Positions 7,773 to 17,031 are shown, counted from the first letter of the stretch. The stretch is DNA of 64,000 bases from an uncultured Desulfovibrio sp. (GCA_913060505.1 CAJXRQ010000001.1:248001-312000); one strand, 5' to 3'. Numbers and translations are program-made. Notes: a model not told the origin generated them from the letters alone.

Positions 7773-9416
7773 TTACGCAGCTTTGTTTTGGGCCTCTTTC
7801 TTCTTGTTTTTCGCGATCATGAGCCACTGCTGGCCGATGGACAGCAAGTTGTTGAGCAGCCAGTAGACCACCAACCCTGAAGGGAAGTTAAGGAATATGA
7901 AAGTAAAGACCACGGGCATGAAGAGCATGATCTTCTTTTGGGTCGGGTCACCGGCCGTCGGAGTCATAAGCTGCTGAAGGAACATGGTGGCACCCATTAT
8001 CAGCGGCGTGACGTAATAGGGGTCCTTGGCCGAGAGGTCGGCCAGCCACACTATTTTGGTGAAGGGCACAAATTCGATGAATGGAGCGTGGCGCAATTCA
8101 ATGGCGCCGAGCAGGGCCTTGTACAGGCCGAAGAAGACCGGAATCTGCAACAGCATGGGCACGCAGCCTCCGGCCGGGTTGACTTTGTATGTTTTATACA
8201 GGGCCATGGTTTCCTGCTGCAGCTTTTGCTTGTCATCCCCGTATTTGTCCCTGAGCTTGGTGATCATGGGTTGCAGTTTTTTCATGCGTTCCATGGATTC
8301 GTAGCTTTTTTGGGAAAGGGGCCAGAACACGAGCTTGATGAGAATGGTCAGGATGATGATGGCGATGCCGTAGTTGTGCACGTACTGGTACAGGTAGTCC
8401 AGAGCGATGAGCAACGGCTTTGCCAGCACGTCGAACCAGCCGAAATGCACGGCTTGTTGCAGTTCGTTGGGCATGGTTGCCAGCATGTCGCGTTCGCAGG
8501 GGCCGACATAGTAGGACGCCTTCATGGTCTTGGCCACGTTGGGCAGCAATGTGGCCGGTTCCTCGACGGCCATGCGGAAGATGTCATCCTGCACACCGGA
8601 GTACATCACGGAGTTTTCAGCACCCGGAATGATCGCGAACAGGAAGTAGTTGGACTGGATGCCGGTCCACTTGAGCATATTCCCGGAGGTTACGCCCTCT
8701 TCCTTGAGGTCGTCACGGTCCGTTTCTTCGTCCCTGCCGGAATCGTTGAGCCAGGAAATGCGGGTGGGGTTGTATCGGTCATCTTTCGCGGTCATGGACT
8801 GGGCTGCGGCAGTAAAGGACACGGATGCCTCGAAGCCCGTGGTGCTCATGTTGGTGACCGTAAGGTCTTCGTCTATGAGATAGGTCTTTGCATCAAAGGT
8901 CAGGCGGCGTTCCAGACGATAGTCGCCGGACTGTCCCGTGAAGACCAGCACCTGCTTGCCTTCCGTGATATTCAGATCACTGCCTTCGAAAGCCCATTTG
9001 CCGCCAAGCCACGTATGCAGTTCCTGGCCTTTGCGGGTCAGGATAACGCCCATGGGGCCTTTGGCAATGGCGTCTTTACCCACCAAATCCACATCCGGAG
9101 AGTCGGGCTTGATGGTTTGTTTGTAGTTTTTGAGTACGAAAGATTCAAGAATGCCGCCATCGCTGTTGAAAACCGCCGTGTACAACGGAGTGTCAACCTT
9201 GACGGTACGTCCCTCTGTGGGGACGAAGTCCTGAGAACTGGGCGCAGGGGTAGCCGGAGCGGCCTCGGAAACGGAAGGCGCCTGTCGCGCTTTTTCAGTC
9301 GTAGCTGCCTGCTGAGCGGGATGCTTTTGGGGCGGTGTCGCAAAGAAGAAATTCCACGCGAAAACCACGAGCATGCTCAGGGAAACTGCGAGGATAAGGC
9401 GTTTGTTGTCCATCAA
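7773..9416 (-). CDS. yidC: Membrane protein insertase YidC
   Basis: YidC inserts and folds inner-membrane proteins, alone or with Sec. This 547-residue protein has the Gram-negative layout: an N-terminal signal-anchor (LILAVSLSMLVVFAWNFFFA), a large periplasmic beta domain (about 60-330), then the conserved five-helix core with YGIAIIILTILIKLVFWPLS, NPAGGCVPMLLQIPVFFGLY and FNFPSGLVVYWL-type segments, ending with a basic tail. Its ATG overlaps the yidD stop by four bases, indicating translational coupling. Confidence 0.97.
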   Translation of the reverse strand: MMDNKRLILAVSLSMLVVFAWNFFFATPPQKHPAQQAATTEKARQAPSVSEAAPATPAPSSQDFVPTEGRTVKVDTPLYTAVFNSDGGILESFVLKNYKQTIKPDSPDVDLVGKDAIAKGPMGVILTRKGQELHTWLGGKWAFEGSDLNITEGKQVLVFTGQSGDYRLERRLTFDAKTYLIDEDLTVTNMSTTGFEASVSFTAAAQSMTAKDDRYNPTRISWLNDSGRDEETDRDDLKEEGVTSGNMLKWTGIQSNYFLFAIIPGAENSVMYSGVQDDIFRMAVEEPATLLPNVAKTMKASYYVGPCERDMLATMPNELQQAVHFGWFDVLAKPLLIALDYLYQYVHNYGIAIIILTILIKLVFWPLSQKSYESMERMKKLQPMITKLRDKYGDDKQKLQQETMALYKTYKVNPAGGCVPMLLQIPVFFGLYKALLGAIELRHAPFIEFVPFTKIVWLADLSAKDPYYVTPLIMGATMFLQQLMTPTAGDPTQKKIMLFMPVVFTFIFLNFPSGLVVYWLLNNLLSIGQQWLMIAKNKKKEAQNKAA

Positions 9417-9664
9417 TTTGTCTCACTTTTGGGTTTGGGGCATGGCCAGATGGCAGGGACGGGGTCATAACCCCCCTTGCATAGAGGCTGGCAGCGGACA
9501 AGGCGCAAAAACGTAAGCACGAAGCCCTTGAGGGCGCCGTGTTTGGAGAATGCTTCCAAGGCGTATTCTGAGCACGAGGGAATGAACCGGCAGCAACCGG
9601 GTTTCAGAGGAGAGATGCAGTATTGGTAAAAGCGAATGAGCGCCATGCAAATGAAGCGCATCAT
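9413..9664 (-). CDS. yidD: Membrane protein insertion efficiency factor YidD
   Basis: This 83-residue protein shows the family signature FYQYCISPLKPGCCRFIPSCSEYALEAF and the ending CQPLCKGGYDPVP. YidD is a small membrane-associated protein that assists YidC-dependent insertion. It overlaps rnpA at its 5' end and yidC at its 3' end by four bases each. Confidence 0.96.
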   Translation of the reverse strand: MMRFICMALIRFYQYCISPLKPGCCRFIPSCSEYALEAFSKHGALKGFVLTFLRLVRCQPLCKGGYDPVPAIWPCPKPKSETN

Positions 9665-10047
9665 TTCCTCTCATTGGAGTTCTTGCGTGCCGCCTCCCGA
9701 AGTCGGGAAAGCAGTGGGGCGAACTCCTCTTCTGCGAGGGTGATATCCAGCTGCCCGGGATCAAGCCTGCGTTTGGGAACTATGACAAGGTCCAACGGCA
9801 GGTCGATTTCATGTTGGTGCAGCCTGAAAAACTCGCGCACTACCCGTTTAACGCGATTGCGCACGACTGCCGAACCCACCTTACGGCTAACCACCAGACC
9901 CAACCGGGGGCCGGGTCTGGCGGAGTCCCTGCGCAGGGCAAAGACTATGAAATACCTGCAATGGTGCTTGACGCCACGCTCAAAGCAAGCCGTAAACTGG
10001 GGCCGACTCAGCAGTCGGCGTTCCTTTGTCCAGCTTAAACAGCTAAT
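9661..10047 (-). CDS. rnpA: Ribonuclease P protein component, non-canonical start
   Basis: RnpA is the protein subunit of RNase P, which matures tRNA 5' ends. The core [27 protein letters not shown] is clear. The track starts at an internal TTG (9903) and loses the N-terminal half. The frame stays open upstream and encodes [20 protein letters not shown] and [13 protein letters not shown], a typical RnpA N-terminus. Reading back into rpmH I found no ATG, GTG or TTG in this frame. The best candidate is ATT at 10045-10047, with AAAGGA eight bases upstream. This gives 128 residues and a 13-base overlap with the rpmH stop. CTG codons at the LLSR position are alternatives. Confidence 0.85.
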   Translation of the reverse strand: MSCLSWTKERRLLSRPQFTACFERGVKHHCRYFIVFALRRDSARPGPRLGLVVSRKVGSAVVRNRVKRVVREFFRLHQHEIDLPLDLVIVPKRRLDPGQLDITLAEEEFAPLLSRLREAARKNSNERK

Positions 10048-10169
10048 CTCTTGCGTCCTTTGGCGCGACGGCGGGCAATGACTTTCCTGCCGTTTTTGGT
10101 ACGGGAACGCACCAGAAAACCATGAGTTCTTTTCCTGCGGGTCTTGCTCGGCTGATATGTTCTTTTCAT
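10035..10169 (-). CDS. rpmH: 50S ribosomal protein L34
   Basis: This 44-residue basic protein matches L34 throughout ([20 protein letters not shown], ending KGRKRLAV). The track ORF extends upstream through the promoter; the true ATG is at 10169, preceded by AGGAG. It is the first gene of the conserved rpmH-rnpA-yidD-yidC-jag-mnmE cluster, and its stop codon lies inside the start of rnpA. Confidence 0.97.
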   Translation of the reverse strand: MKRTYQPSKTRRKRTHGFLVRSRTKNGRKVIARRRAKGRKRLAV

Positions 10170-10220
10170 ATCTAATCTCCTGAGAGTAAAATTGTCGTTG
10201 TTGGCAACGTCGAACGGAAG

Positions 10221-10249
10221 CATATAGCGGGAAGGGCTACATCCGTCAA
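10221..10249 (-). promoter_or_regulatory. Sigma-70-type promoter of the rpmH cluster
   Basis: TTGACG and TATATG are separated by exactly 17 bases on the minus strand, about 50 bases before the rpmH ATG. This is the best promoter match in the gap of about 290 bases between rpmH and the divergent LUD gene. Confidence 0.65.
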
Positions 10250-10455
10250 GGGTTACCCAAGGGCTTTTCGATGATATCGGTATTGGCCTGCTTTTCGCCA
10301 ACGGGTGAATCTGATATACGAACTTTTGATGAAATGCGAGAGGAAAAACAGCCGCTTCGCTGATGAAAGTTCCGGCAGGTATCAGGGCGCGGCTTGGAAT
10401 ATCTTTTTGATAGGAAAATAATAAGCATGGCGTGGATCGCGCCGGGAGCAGTGTT

Positions 10456-11109
10456 ATGGGCGACGTTATTGCCGATTACTGGAACCTGCGGTTGCAGGAC
10501 GTGGCAGAGGCCTTGAAAGAAAATAATTTTGCGGTTTCGGTGGTAGATGACGGTGCCGAAGCCCGTCGCGTCGTGCTGGAAGAAATCGTGCCTGCGCTCA
10601 AACCAAAGTCCGTATCCTGGGGTGGTTCTCTGACCATGGTGGGAACCGGAGTTTACGATGCTCTCAAGGACAGGCACGATTTTGAAGTCATCGATACGTA
10701 TGACAAGAGCCTCACTCCTGAAGCCATGGTCGAACGGCGGCGGCAGGCGTTGCTGTCGGACCTTTTCATCACCGGTTCCAATGCCGTTACCGAAGATGGC
10801 TGGCTGGTGAATCTCGACATGATCGGCAATCGCGTGGGAGCCATAAATTTCGGGCCGCGTAATGTCGTCATCATTATGGGCCGCAACAAGGTTGTGCCGG
10901 GCCTGGAACAGGCCATGGACCGGATCAAGGATTATGTCGCTCCGGTCAACGCCATGCGCCTGAAAAAGAAAACACCCTGTAGCAAAACCGGCATCTGTCA
11001 TGACTGTAGCAGTCCAGATCGTATCTGCAACGTTTGGACTGTCACGGAAAAATCTTTCCCCAAGGGGCGTGTTCACGTCATTCTCGTCAATGAAGATATG
11101 GGATTTTAA
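10456..11109 (+). CDS. LUD-domain (lactate utilisation-type) protein
   Basis: A 217-residue LUD/DUF162 family protein, related to LutC of the LutABC lactate oxidation complex. It shows [37 protein letters not shown] and [12 protein letters not shown] Cys-rich stretch near the C-terminus ([17 protein letters not shown]) could bind a metal or Fe-S cluster. I chose ATG at 10456, with GGGAG seven bases upstream, rather than the GTG at 10432. No lutA or lutB lies beside it. It may form an operon with the UPF0280 gene 39 bases downstream. The exact reaction is unknown. Confidence 0.85.
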   Translation: MGDVIADYWNLRLQDVAEALKENNFAVSVVDDGAEARRVVLEEIVPALKPKSVSWGGSLTMVGTGVYDALKDRHDFEVIDTYDKSLTPEAMVERRRQALLSDLFITGSNAVTEDGWLVNLDMIGNRVGAINFGPRNVVIIMGRNKVVPGLEQAMDRIKDYVAPVNAMRLKKKTPCSKTGICHDCSSPDRICNVWTVTEKSFPKGRVHVILVNEDMGF

Positions 11110-11148
11110 TCGTGATCCGTTTTTCTGCTGAACAGAGGAACGCATAGG

Positions 11149-11895
11149 ATGAGTCCTGTTCATGATACTGTCGGCCGTGGGTACCGGGAAACGATCCATC
11201 CCGCCTCAGGCGAGATGGGCTTTCAGGTCGTTGTTGAGGAAACAGATCTTTTCCTTTTGGCCGCAAAGGATTTGAGTCGGGAAACTGCGGATGTGGTTCG
11301 TGAACTGCGTGGGCAACTCAAAAATCATATTCTGCTGCATCCTGAATTCAGTGCGAGTTTGGTGCCTGTCCCTGTGCCGGAGACTGCACCGGAAATCGTG
11401 CATCGTATGGCGAAGGCCGGCAAAGCCTGTGGTGTAGGCCCTATGGCAGCTGTGGCCGGGACTGTGGCGCAGATGGTTGCCGAACGTTTGCAGCCGGATC
11501 ATGGTGACATTGTGGTGGAGAATGGCGGGGACGTTTTTCTTCATTCGTCCCGGGAGAGGATTGTTGCGTTGCTTCCTGATCCGAAAGGCGGTTCCCACGT
11601 GGGGATTCGTCTTGCCCCGGACCGTTTCCCCTTGGCCGTATGTTCTTCATCCGGCAGGATAGGGCATTCCCTGAGTCTCGGATGCGGCGATTTGGTGACA
11701 GTGCTTTCCAAAGACGGTGCATTTGCCGACGCAGCCGCGACGGCTTTATGCAATCTGCTTAAGAGTGGGGACGACGTTGAGCAGGTGTTGGAGCGGGCAG
11801 GGGTGTTGGTTTCAGCCGGGCTGTCCGGAGTCTTCGCCCAGTGTGGGCAGCAGGTAGCTGCATGGGGCGATCTGGAACTGGTGGCTGTCGGTTAA
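11149..11895 (+). CDS. UPF0280 family protein (ApbE-like)
   Basis: This 248-residue protein has the UPF0280 hallmarks: ILLHPEFSASLVPVPVP, ACGVGPMAAVAGTVAQ, DIVVENGGDVFL and GRIGHSLSLGCGDLVTVL. The family is distantly related to the FAD:protein FMN transferase ApbE and is common in sulfate reducers and methanogens, with no settled function. GAGGAA precedes the ATG. Its stop overlaps the stop of the convergent CRP-like gene across a TTAA. Confidence 0.85.
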   Translation: MSPVHDTVGRGYRETIHPASGEMGFQVVVEETDLFLLAAKDLSRETADVVRELRGQLKNHILLHPEFSASLVPVPVPETAPEIVHRMAKAGKACGVGPMAAVAGTVAQMVAERLQPDHGDIVVENGGDVFLHSSRERIVALLPDPKGGSHVGIRLAPDRFPLAVCSSSGRIGHSLSLGCGDLVTVLSKDGAFADAAATALCNLLKSGDDVEQVLERAGVLVSAGLSGVFAQCGQQVAAWGDLELVAVG

Positions 11896-12557
11896 GTCTG
11901 CTTTCCGCTTTTCTGAATAACCTGATTGAGCAGATCGACATGGTTGATGTGGATTATGCATTTGTCCTTGCTGTTTCTGCCCATGGACAAGAAACCTTGT
12001 GCCACCATGTTGGAAATGTAGTTTTCCACTTTTTCCCGGGGCGCTACCAAGGTTTCCATGAGAGTCTGCACGGTAGGCGTATATTCCAGCTCCATGCAGC
12101 CGTTGGTCGCGAAAAGGTCCAGGGTGCGTACTATTCCCATGGGAATGCTCGGTACGCGCATGGCTTTTTTCGTGGTAGCCTTGAGACGGCTTACCAGTAC
12201 CGTAAGGATGGATGAAATTACTTTGGGGGCCGTGTTCAGGTAGTCGTCGAGGTCGTCCCGGGTAACGACCACCACCTCGGAGTCTTCCAGAGCCGTGGCT
12301 GTAGCCGTTCTGGTTTGATCCTCCAGAAAAAGGGCCATTTCACCAAATATGGAAATGGGATTGACGATGGCGAAAACTTTTTTGCGGTCGTCAACCGTGC
12401 CGGAGATTTCCACCTTCCCCCTGATGAGAATGAATGCAGCATCGCCCCGTGACCCCTGGTTGAAGATCACGTTGTGCTTGAGCATGGTACGAGAGAGAAA
12501 GTTGCCTTGCGAAACCTGCTTCATGGGCATGGTCGGTTGCTGGCCGAGAAGAGGCAT
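11892..12557 (-). CDS. CRP/FNR-like cyclic nucleotide-binding regulator
   Basis: This 221-residue protein has an N-terminal cyclic nucleotide-binding beta roll (about 25-115, with NQGSRGDAAFILIRGKVEIS and SIFGEMALFLEDQTRTATATAL) and a C-terminal winged-helix-like region (about 145-215). There is no Cys set typical of FNR. The helix-turn-helix is not textbook, so DNA binding is probable but not certain; FRP/CRP-type sensing of a small molecule is the family expectation. GGAG lies eight bases before the ATG. It is transcribed alone. Confidence 0.8.
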   Translation of the reverse strand: MPLLGQQPTMPMKQVSQGNFLSRTMLKHNVIFNQGSRGDAAFILIRGKVEISGTVDDRKKVFAIVNPISIFGEMALFLEDQTRTATATALEDSEVVVVTRDDLDDYLNTAPKVISSILTVLVSRLKATTKKAMRVPSIPMGIVRTLDLFATNGCMELEYTPTVQTLMETLVAPREKVENYISNMVAQGFLSMGRNSKDKCIIHINHVDLLNQVIQKSGKQT

Positions 12558-12620
12558 GGTGTAATCTCCGGTTGCGGTTGCTCGAATTCACGTCATGGCC
12601 GGTATCGTTATATATCCTTT

Positions 12621-12917
12621 TTACTCTATTTTGTCCCGTACGCTCTGGGTTTTGGACTTCATTCCATCGGTTCGGCCTTTGCGCCAGTCAGCCTTCATGC
12701 TCATGTAGACCCGTTCGCTGTCGACCTGCATGGCGGCCATGCATTGCCCGGCGACCTCGGATACCTGTTCCCAGCTTCCTTCGATGCAAGTCCCCATGGG
12801 ACCGAATTTGAAAGGAAGGCCCGAGTCCCGGATAATCTTTACGGCTTTGGCTACATGAGGGCTGACACTCGCGCCCTTGTCCATTGGAAAGATGGAAAAC
12901 TCCAAAATTACACTCAT
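12621..12917 (-). CDS. MTH1187/YkoF-type thiamine-binding protein
   Basis: A 98-residue protein of the MTH1187 (DUF77) family, small ferredoxin-like folds that bind thiamine or related ligands. Typical features are VILEFSIFPMDKGASVSPHVAKAV, the FKFGPMGTCIEG turn and RVYMSMKADWRKGR near the end. I chose ATG at 12917 (AGGAG six bases upstream) and not the track start at 12959. There are no thiamine genes around it, so its partner is unknown. Confidence 0.8.
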   Translation of the reverse strand: MSVILEFSIFPMDKGASVSPHVAKAVKIIRDSGLPFKFGPMGTCIEGSWEQVSEVAGQCMAAMQVDSERVYMSMKADWRKGRTDGMKSKTQSVRDKIE

Positions 12918-13056
12918 TATCTGCTCCTGTGCAAGAAAAACGCTTATCCTCGTTGACATGGCGAGGGGTTTTGGCTAAAAACAGCGGACCTTTTTGACAC
13001 CAAGCACGATTGCCGCATCCAAAGGTGACGTAGGAGTGGCATTTCATATGAGGAGC

Positions 13057-13087
13057 GGGGAAGGATTTGCGGCCTTCCCCTCTTTTT
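13057..13087 (+). terminator. Hairpin with T-tract between two minus-strand genes
   Basis: A perfect 8-bp stem (GGGGAAGG with CCTTCCCC) is followed by TCTTTTTTT on the plus strand. The flanking genes are both on the minus strand, where the hairpin immediately follows the Cys-cluster gene but lacks a good T-tract. So either it ends that gene weakly, or an unannotated plus-strand transcript stops here. Confidence 0.55.
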
Positions 13088-13882
13088 TTATGCCTTGTCA
13101 CAATAGCACATGGACGCAAAGTCCAGAAAGCGCCCAATCATGTTTTCCGCCGGGAGTTCCGGCAAGTCCTGTTCTTCCAGCTCTTCTTCGGCCATCAGTG
13201 CAAAAATGATGGGTACCACCCGGCTGGCTCGAGTTCCTGCCCCGGTGAATGCCGCCAGCGTACCGCCCAGATCCACGGGCTGGTGTATCTCATCCACGAC
13301 ATGGTCCGACGAGAACACGAAACGACAGTTTTCCGGGGAGCCTGTTACTGAATACTGACGGCAGGTTATGGGACGTTGCTTGTGGATGGAACATGATTCG
13401 TCCACCAGAAACGGGCAGGAAATTCCAAGTTCCCAATACTGCTTTTGCCACTTCCTGTATTCCGCGGCGTTATGCACCCGGTTGCGGAAAAAATCCAATA
13501 GCTCTTCCAATATCCCGGCTGATCGCAGTTTATCCAGTTCGGCTTCAAAGCGGGCTTCGGTTTGCCGCCGTTGTGGTTCGGGCATCTCACGCACCACACG
13601 GGCCAGATGGAAAGCTTCATGGTCGCTAACGGGAACCAGTTGTTTGCAGCAATGTCCACACCCCGGACCGCAGGCCATATGCAGCCCCTTGTCGGCATGC
13701 TCGCGTATTGTCAGGTCAAAAGCCTTGTCCGCAATATGGAACAGGATTGGGAGAATGTCTGATATTCGTACTGGCTCTTTTGGAATGATCAACGATAGCG
13801 GTAGCGGTGGGAGATGCGGCCCTCGCTCAAGTACAAAACGCTTTTTACTGACCTCAAGGGTTTTCCTGAAAGGTGTTTTCAT
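13088..13882 (-). CDS. YkgJ-family cysteine-cluster protein
   Basis: A 264-residue protein of the YkgJ family, whose Cys cluster probably holds zinc or an Fe-S centre. Visible are ACGPGCGHCCKQLVPVS near residue 95 and a second set, SCPFLVDESCSIHKQRPITC and ENC, near residues 170-200. There is no signal peptide or membrane helix. The function of the family is unsettled. It is divergent from the hydrogenase operon, with 369 bases between the starts, so the two could share a control region. Confidence 0.85.
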   Translation of the reverse strand: MKTPFRKTLEVSKKRFVLERGPHLPPLPLSLIIPKEPVRISDILPILFHIADKAFDLTIREHADKGLHMACGPGCGHCCKQLVPVSDHEAFHLARVVREMPEPQRRQTEARFEAELDKLRSAGILEELLDFFRNRVHNAAEYRKWQKQYWELGISCPFLVDESCSIHKQRPITCRQYSVTGSPENCRFVFSSDHVVDEIHQPVDLGGTLAAFTGAGTRASRVVPIIFALMAEEELEEQDLPELPAENMIGRFLDFASMCYCDKA

Positions 13883-14251
13883 GTATAAATGGTAACCAAA
13901 ACCTTTTTGTTTGGGAAGATACGGCTCTTTTTATACTTGAGACGGTAAAATACCATGAAACCTGTGCCTGCTTGCTGCCGATTCTTTGTTTATTCGTGCA
14001 TAGGTTTGTCACCGTTGAAACTTTTTTGGCACTCGCTATTGCTTTTGTCCGTAAAGACTAGTAGTGATTTGTTAGTCAATCTTTCCAGGTGGTTATGTTA
14101 CTTTTGGCAGATTGATGTGTTCGTTATGACACGAATAAATTCTTCGTGTTACAAGGGTGGCTGGTGTATTCGGGCGTTCGCCCGGTATCTATGAGTGGAT
14201 AAACGGCGTATTTGCGCCAGAAGAGACTCATACTTTTTACGGAGGTGTTCT
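13883..14251 (+). promoter_or_regulatory. Control region upstream of the hydrogenase operon
   Basis: No gene is visible in these 369 bases, which are AT-richer than their surroundings. They hold an inverted repeat ACACGAA-7-TTCGTGT at 14129-14149 that could be an operator, a short CGGGC/GCCCG hairpin at 14171-14184, and GGAGG just before the hydrogenase start. A TGGCAC...TTGCT string at 14027-14043 resembles a sigma-54 site but its spacing is one base too long. No convincing sigma-70 promoter was found. Confidence 0.4.
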
Positions 14252-15241
14252 ATGAAAATTTCCGTAGGTCATGGCAGGGATGGTGCTGTGGAACGGTTGG
14301 AGAAGCGGGGGATATCTCGCCGTGATTTCATGAAGTTCTGTGGGACCGTTGCCGCTGTTATGGGCATGGGACCGGCTTTCGCTCCGAAAGTGGCCCAGGC
14401 TTTGACCTCAGACAAACGGCCTAATGTCATTTGGCTCCACAACGCGGAATGTACCGGATGTTCCGAGTCCATTTTGCGTACTGTCGAGCCGTATATCGAT
14501 GCTTTGATCCTCGATGTAATTTCTCTCAACTACCACGAAACCATCATGGCTGCTGCCGGTGAAATGGCTGAAAAAGCCATGATCGACACCATGAACGACC
14601 CCAAGGGGTACGTCGCTGTGGTGGAAGGTGCCGTTCCTACCGCCGTTGCTGGTGTGCACAACGAAGCGGGCGCTTACGGCAAGGTCTCCGGCCACACCAT
14701 GCTGGATACCACCATAAAAGTGGTCAAAGGCGCACAGGCTACCATCTGTTATGGTACCTGCGCTACCTATGGCGGCGTTCAGGCTGCCGCTCCGAACCCG
14801 ACGCAGGCCAAGGGTGTCAGCGAAGTGGTTCCCGGCGCGCCCATCGTGAATGTACCTGGTTGTCCGCCAAACCCGTTCAACTTGGTCGGCACCATTGTTC
14901 ACTACCTCACCAAGGGCTTGCCCGAGCTGGACGATGTCCTGCGCCCGGTCGCATTCTATGGCGAGAGCGTGCACGACAACTGCCCGCGTCAAGAACATTT
15001 CGACAATGACGAGTTCGCCCCCTCCTTCGGCTCTGAAGAAGCCAGAAAGGGATGGTGCTTGCGTAAACTCGGCTGCCGCGGTCCCGAAACCTATAACAAC
15101 TGCCCCACGGTCAAATTCAACCAGATCAACTGGCCGGTTCAGGCGGGTCACCCCTGCATCGGTTGCTCCGAACCCAACTTCTGGGATGGAGAGAATTGGG
15201 AAGGCATTAAAGACATTTATGCCGATTTGACGGAAATCTAG
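14252..15241 (+). CDS. hynB: Periplasmic [NiFe] hydrogenase small subunit
   Basis: The electron-transfer subunit of an uptake [NiFe] hydrogenase, 329 residues. A twin-arginine signal (RRDFMKFCG at about 23-31) exports the folded heterodimer to the periplasm. Cluster ligands visible are [17 protein letters not shown] and CPPNPFN (proximal cluster), then CPRQEHF, CLRKLGC, NNCP and [11 protein letters not shown] (distal and medial clusters). I chose ATG at 14252 after GGAGG and dropped the 19-residue track extension. There is no C-terminal membrane anchor, so it is the soluble Desulfovibrio type, likely paired with periplasmic cytochrome c3. Confidence 0.96.
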   Translation: MKISVGHGRDGAVERLEKRGISRRDFMKFCGTVAAVMGMGPAFAPKVAQALTSDKRPNVIWLHNAECTGCSESILRTVEPYIDALILDVISLNYHETIMAAAGEMAEKAMIDTMNDPKGYVAVVEGAVPTAVAGVHNEAGAYGKVSGHTMLDTTIKVVKGAQATICYGTCATYGGVQAAAPNPTQAKGVSEVVPGAPIVNVPGCPPNPFNLVGTIVHYLTKGLPELDDVLRPVAFYGESVHDNCPRQEHFDNDEFAPSFGSEEARKGWCLRKLGCRGPETYNNCPTVKFNQINWPVQAGHPCIGCSEPNFWDGENWEGIKDIYADLTEI

Positions 15242-15300
15242 GACAGTTCAGCGTTTCGTTAACAAAGTAGACGAGTTAGACGAAGCAAGGAGGAAACGAT

Positions 15301-17031
15301 ATGGCTGGTTGCACTCCTAAAGCTCCCGCATGGACGTGGGCCGAGGGCAAGGGCGAGCGGGTCGTAGTCGACCCGGTTACCCGTATCGAGGGCCATCTTC
15401 GCGTTGAAGCCATCGTTGAAGACGGCAAAATTATTGACGTGAAAAGCAGCTCGCAGCTCTTTCGCGGTCTTGAAATTATCCTGAAGGGTCGCGACCCGCG
15501 CGATGCTCAGCATTTCACCCAGCGTTCCTGCGGTGTTTGTACATATGTGCACGCACTGGCATCCACCCGCGCCGTTGATAATGCTGTAGGTGTTGACAAG
15601 GTTCTGCCTCACAACGCCACCATCATCCGCAACCTGGTCCTGGCCGCTCAGTTCATGCACGACCACATCGTGCATTTCTATCATCTGCATGCTCTGGACT
15701 GGGTCAACGTCGCCAATGCCCTGAACGCCGACGTGGACAAGGCTGCCGAACTGGCCAAGGCTGTTGCCGGAACCGTTCGTACGCCCAAAACCTTCTCCAC
15801 CAAGGAAGACCTCCAGAAGACCAAGGATACCGTCAAGGGTATCGTGGATTCCGGACGTTTGGGCATTTTTACCAATGCCTACTTCCTGCGGCCTGGCGGA
15901 CACGATGCATACAAGCTTCCTGCGGAAGTGGATCTGATCGCCACGTGCCACTACCTGAAGGCTCTGCACCTCCAGGTCAAGGCTGCACGCATGATGGCCG
16001 TGTACGGGGCGAAAAACCCGCACACCCAGTTCACCGTTATGGGCGGCGTGACCTGCTACGAAGGCCTCACCGACAAATACATTAATGACTTCTTGGGCCT
16101 GTACGAAGAGGTCAAGGACTTCATTCTGGATTACTACATCCCGGATCTGGTCGCTGTTGCCGGGTTCTACAAGGATTGGGCCGCTATCGGCGGAACCACC
16201 AACTTCCTGAGCTTCGGCGAATTCCCCGTACAGGGCGGCGAAGCCGATCTCGATTCCCGCTACATCAAGCCGGGCGTCATCTTTGATCGCAAGATCGCCG
16301 ATGTGAAAGACTTTGATCCTCGCAAGATTGAAGAACACGTCAAGCACAGCTGGTACAAGCCGGGTTCTCCGAAGCATCCGTACAAGGGTGTTACCGAGCC
16401 TGAATACACCAGCCTGGACGACAACGAACGCTACAGCTGGATGAAAGCCCCGCGCTATGACGGCCGCAGCATCGAAGTCGGTCCGCTGGCTCACTGTCTG
16501 GTCAACTACGGCCTCGGTCAGCCAGAATTCGTCAAGTACGTCAACTTCGTGCTGGATAAGCTGGAAGTTGGTCCGGACGCCCTGTTCTCCACCTTGGGCC
16601 GTACCGGCGCACGCGGCATCGAGTGCCTGATCATCGCACTCAAGACTGCCGAGTGGGTCGAAGACCTGAAGGAAAACGTGGCCAAGGGCAAAGTCGACAT
16701 CTGCAAGGATTGGGACATGCCCGCAAGCGCCATGGGCGTGGGTTTTGTCAACGCTCCTCGCGGCGCCCTGTCCCACTGGATCGACATCAAGGACAGCAAG
16801 ATCAACAACTTCCAGTTGGTCGTGCCTTCCACATGGAACCTCGGCCCCCGTTGCGACAACGACCTGGCCAGCCCCGTGGAAGAAGCCCTTATGGACAATA
16901 CCCCGATCTTCGATCCCGAGCGTCCGGTCGAAATCCTTCGTACCGTTCACTCCTATGACCCCTGCATCGCCTGCGGCGTGCACGTCATCGACAACAAGAC
17001 CGGTAACGTCCAGAAGTTCAAGATCCTGTAG
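15301..17031 (+). CDS. hynA: Periplasmic [NiFe] hydrogenase large subunit
   Basis: The catalytic subunit, 576 residues, holding the NiFe(CN)2CO site that oxidises or produces H2. The four nickel cysteines are present: RSCGVCTYVH at about 75-84 and DPCIACGVH at the C-terminus (ending about residue 561). The last 15 residues after that His (VIDNKTGNVQKFKIL) are the extension removed by the maturation protease encoded downstream. It has a standard Cys rather than Sec at the first C-terminal position. AAGGAGG lies before the ATG. It has no signal of its own and travels with the Tat-tagged small subunit. Confidence 0.97.
   Translation: MAGCTPKAPAWTWAEGKGERVVVDPVTRIEGHLRVEAIVEDGKIIDVKSSSQLFRGLEIILKGRDPRDAQHFTQRSCGVCTYVHALASTRAVDNAVGVDKVLPHNATIIRNLVLAAQFMHDHIVHFYHLHALDWVNVANALNADVDKAAELAKAVAGTVRTPKTFSTKEDLQKTKDTVKGIVDSGRLGIFTNAYFLRPGGHDAYKLPAEVDLIATCHYLKALHLQVKAARMMAVYGAKNPHTQFTVMGGVTCYEGLTDKYINDFLGLYEEVKDFILDYYIPDLVAVAGFYKDWAAIGGTTNFLSFGEFPVQGGEADLDSRYIKPGVIFDRKIADVKDFDPRKIEEHVKHSWYKPGSPKHPYKGVTEPEYTSLDDNERYSWMKAPRYDGRSIEVGPLAHCLVNYGLGQPEFVKYVNFVLDKLEVGPDALFSTLGRTGARGIECLIIALKTAEWVEDLKENVAKGKVDICKDWDMPASAMGVGFVNAPRGALSHWIDIKDSKINNFQLVVPSTWNLGPRCDNDLASPVEEALMDNTPIFDPERPVEILRTVHSYDPCIACGVHVIDNKTGNVQKFKIL

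Noticed and set aside
7938-9470. 510-residue plus-strand ORF opposite yidC
   Set aside because: Shadow of yidC; no recognisable protein features.
14027-14043. Sigma-54-like site before hynB (TGGCAC...TTGCT)
   Set aside because: The spacer is one base longer than the strict -24/-12 spacing, unlike the exact match at 60452.
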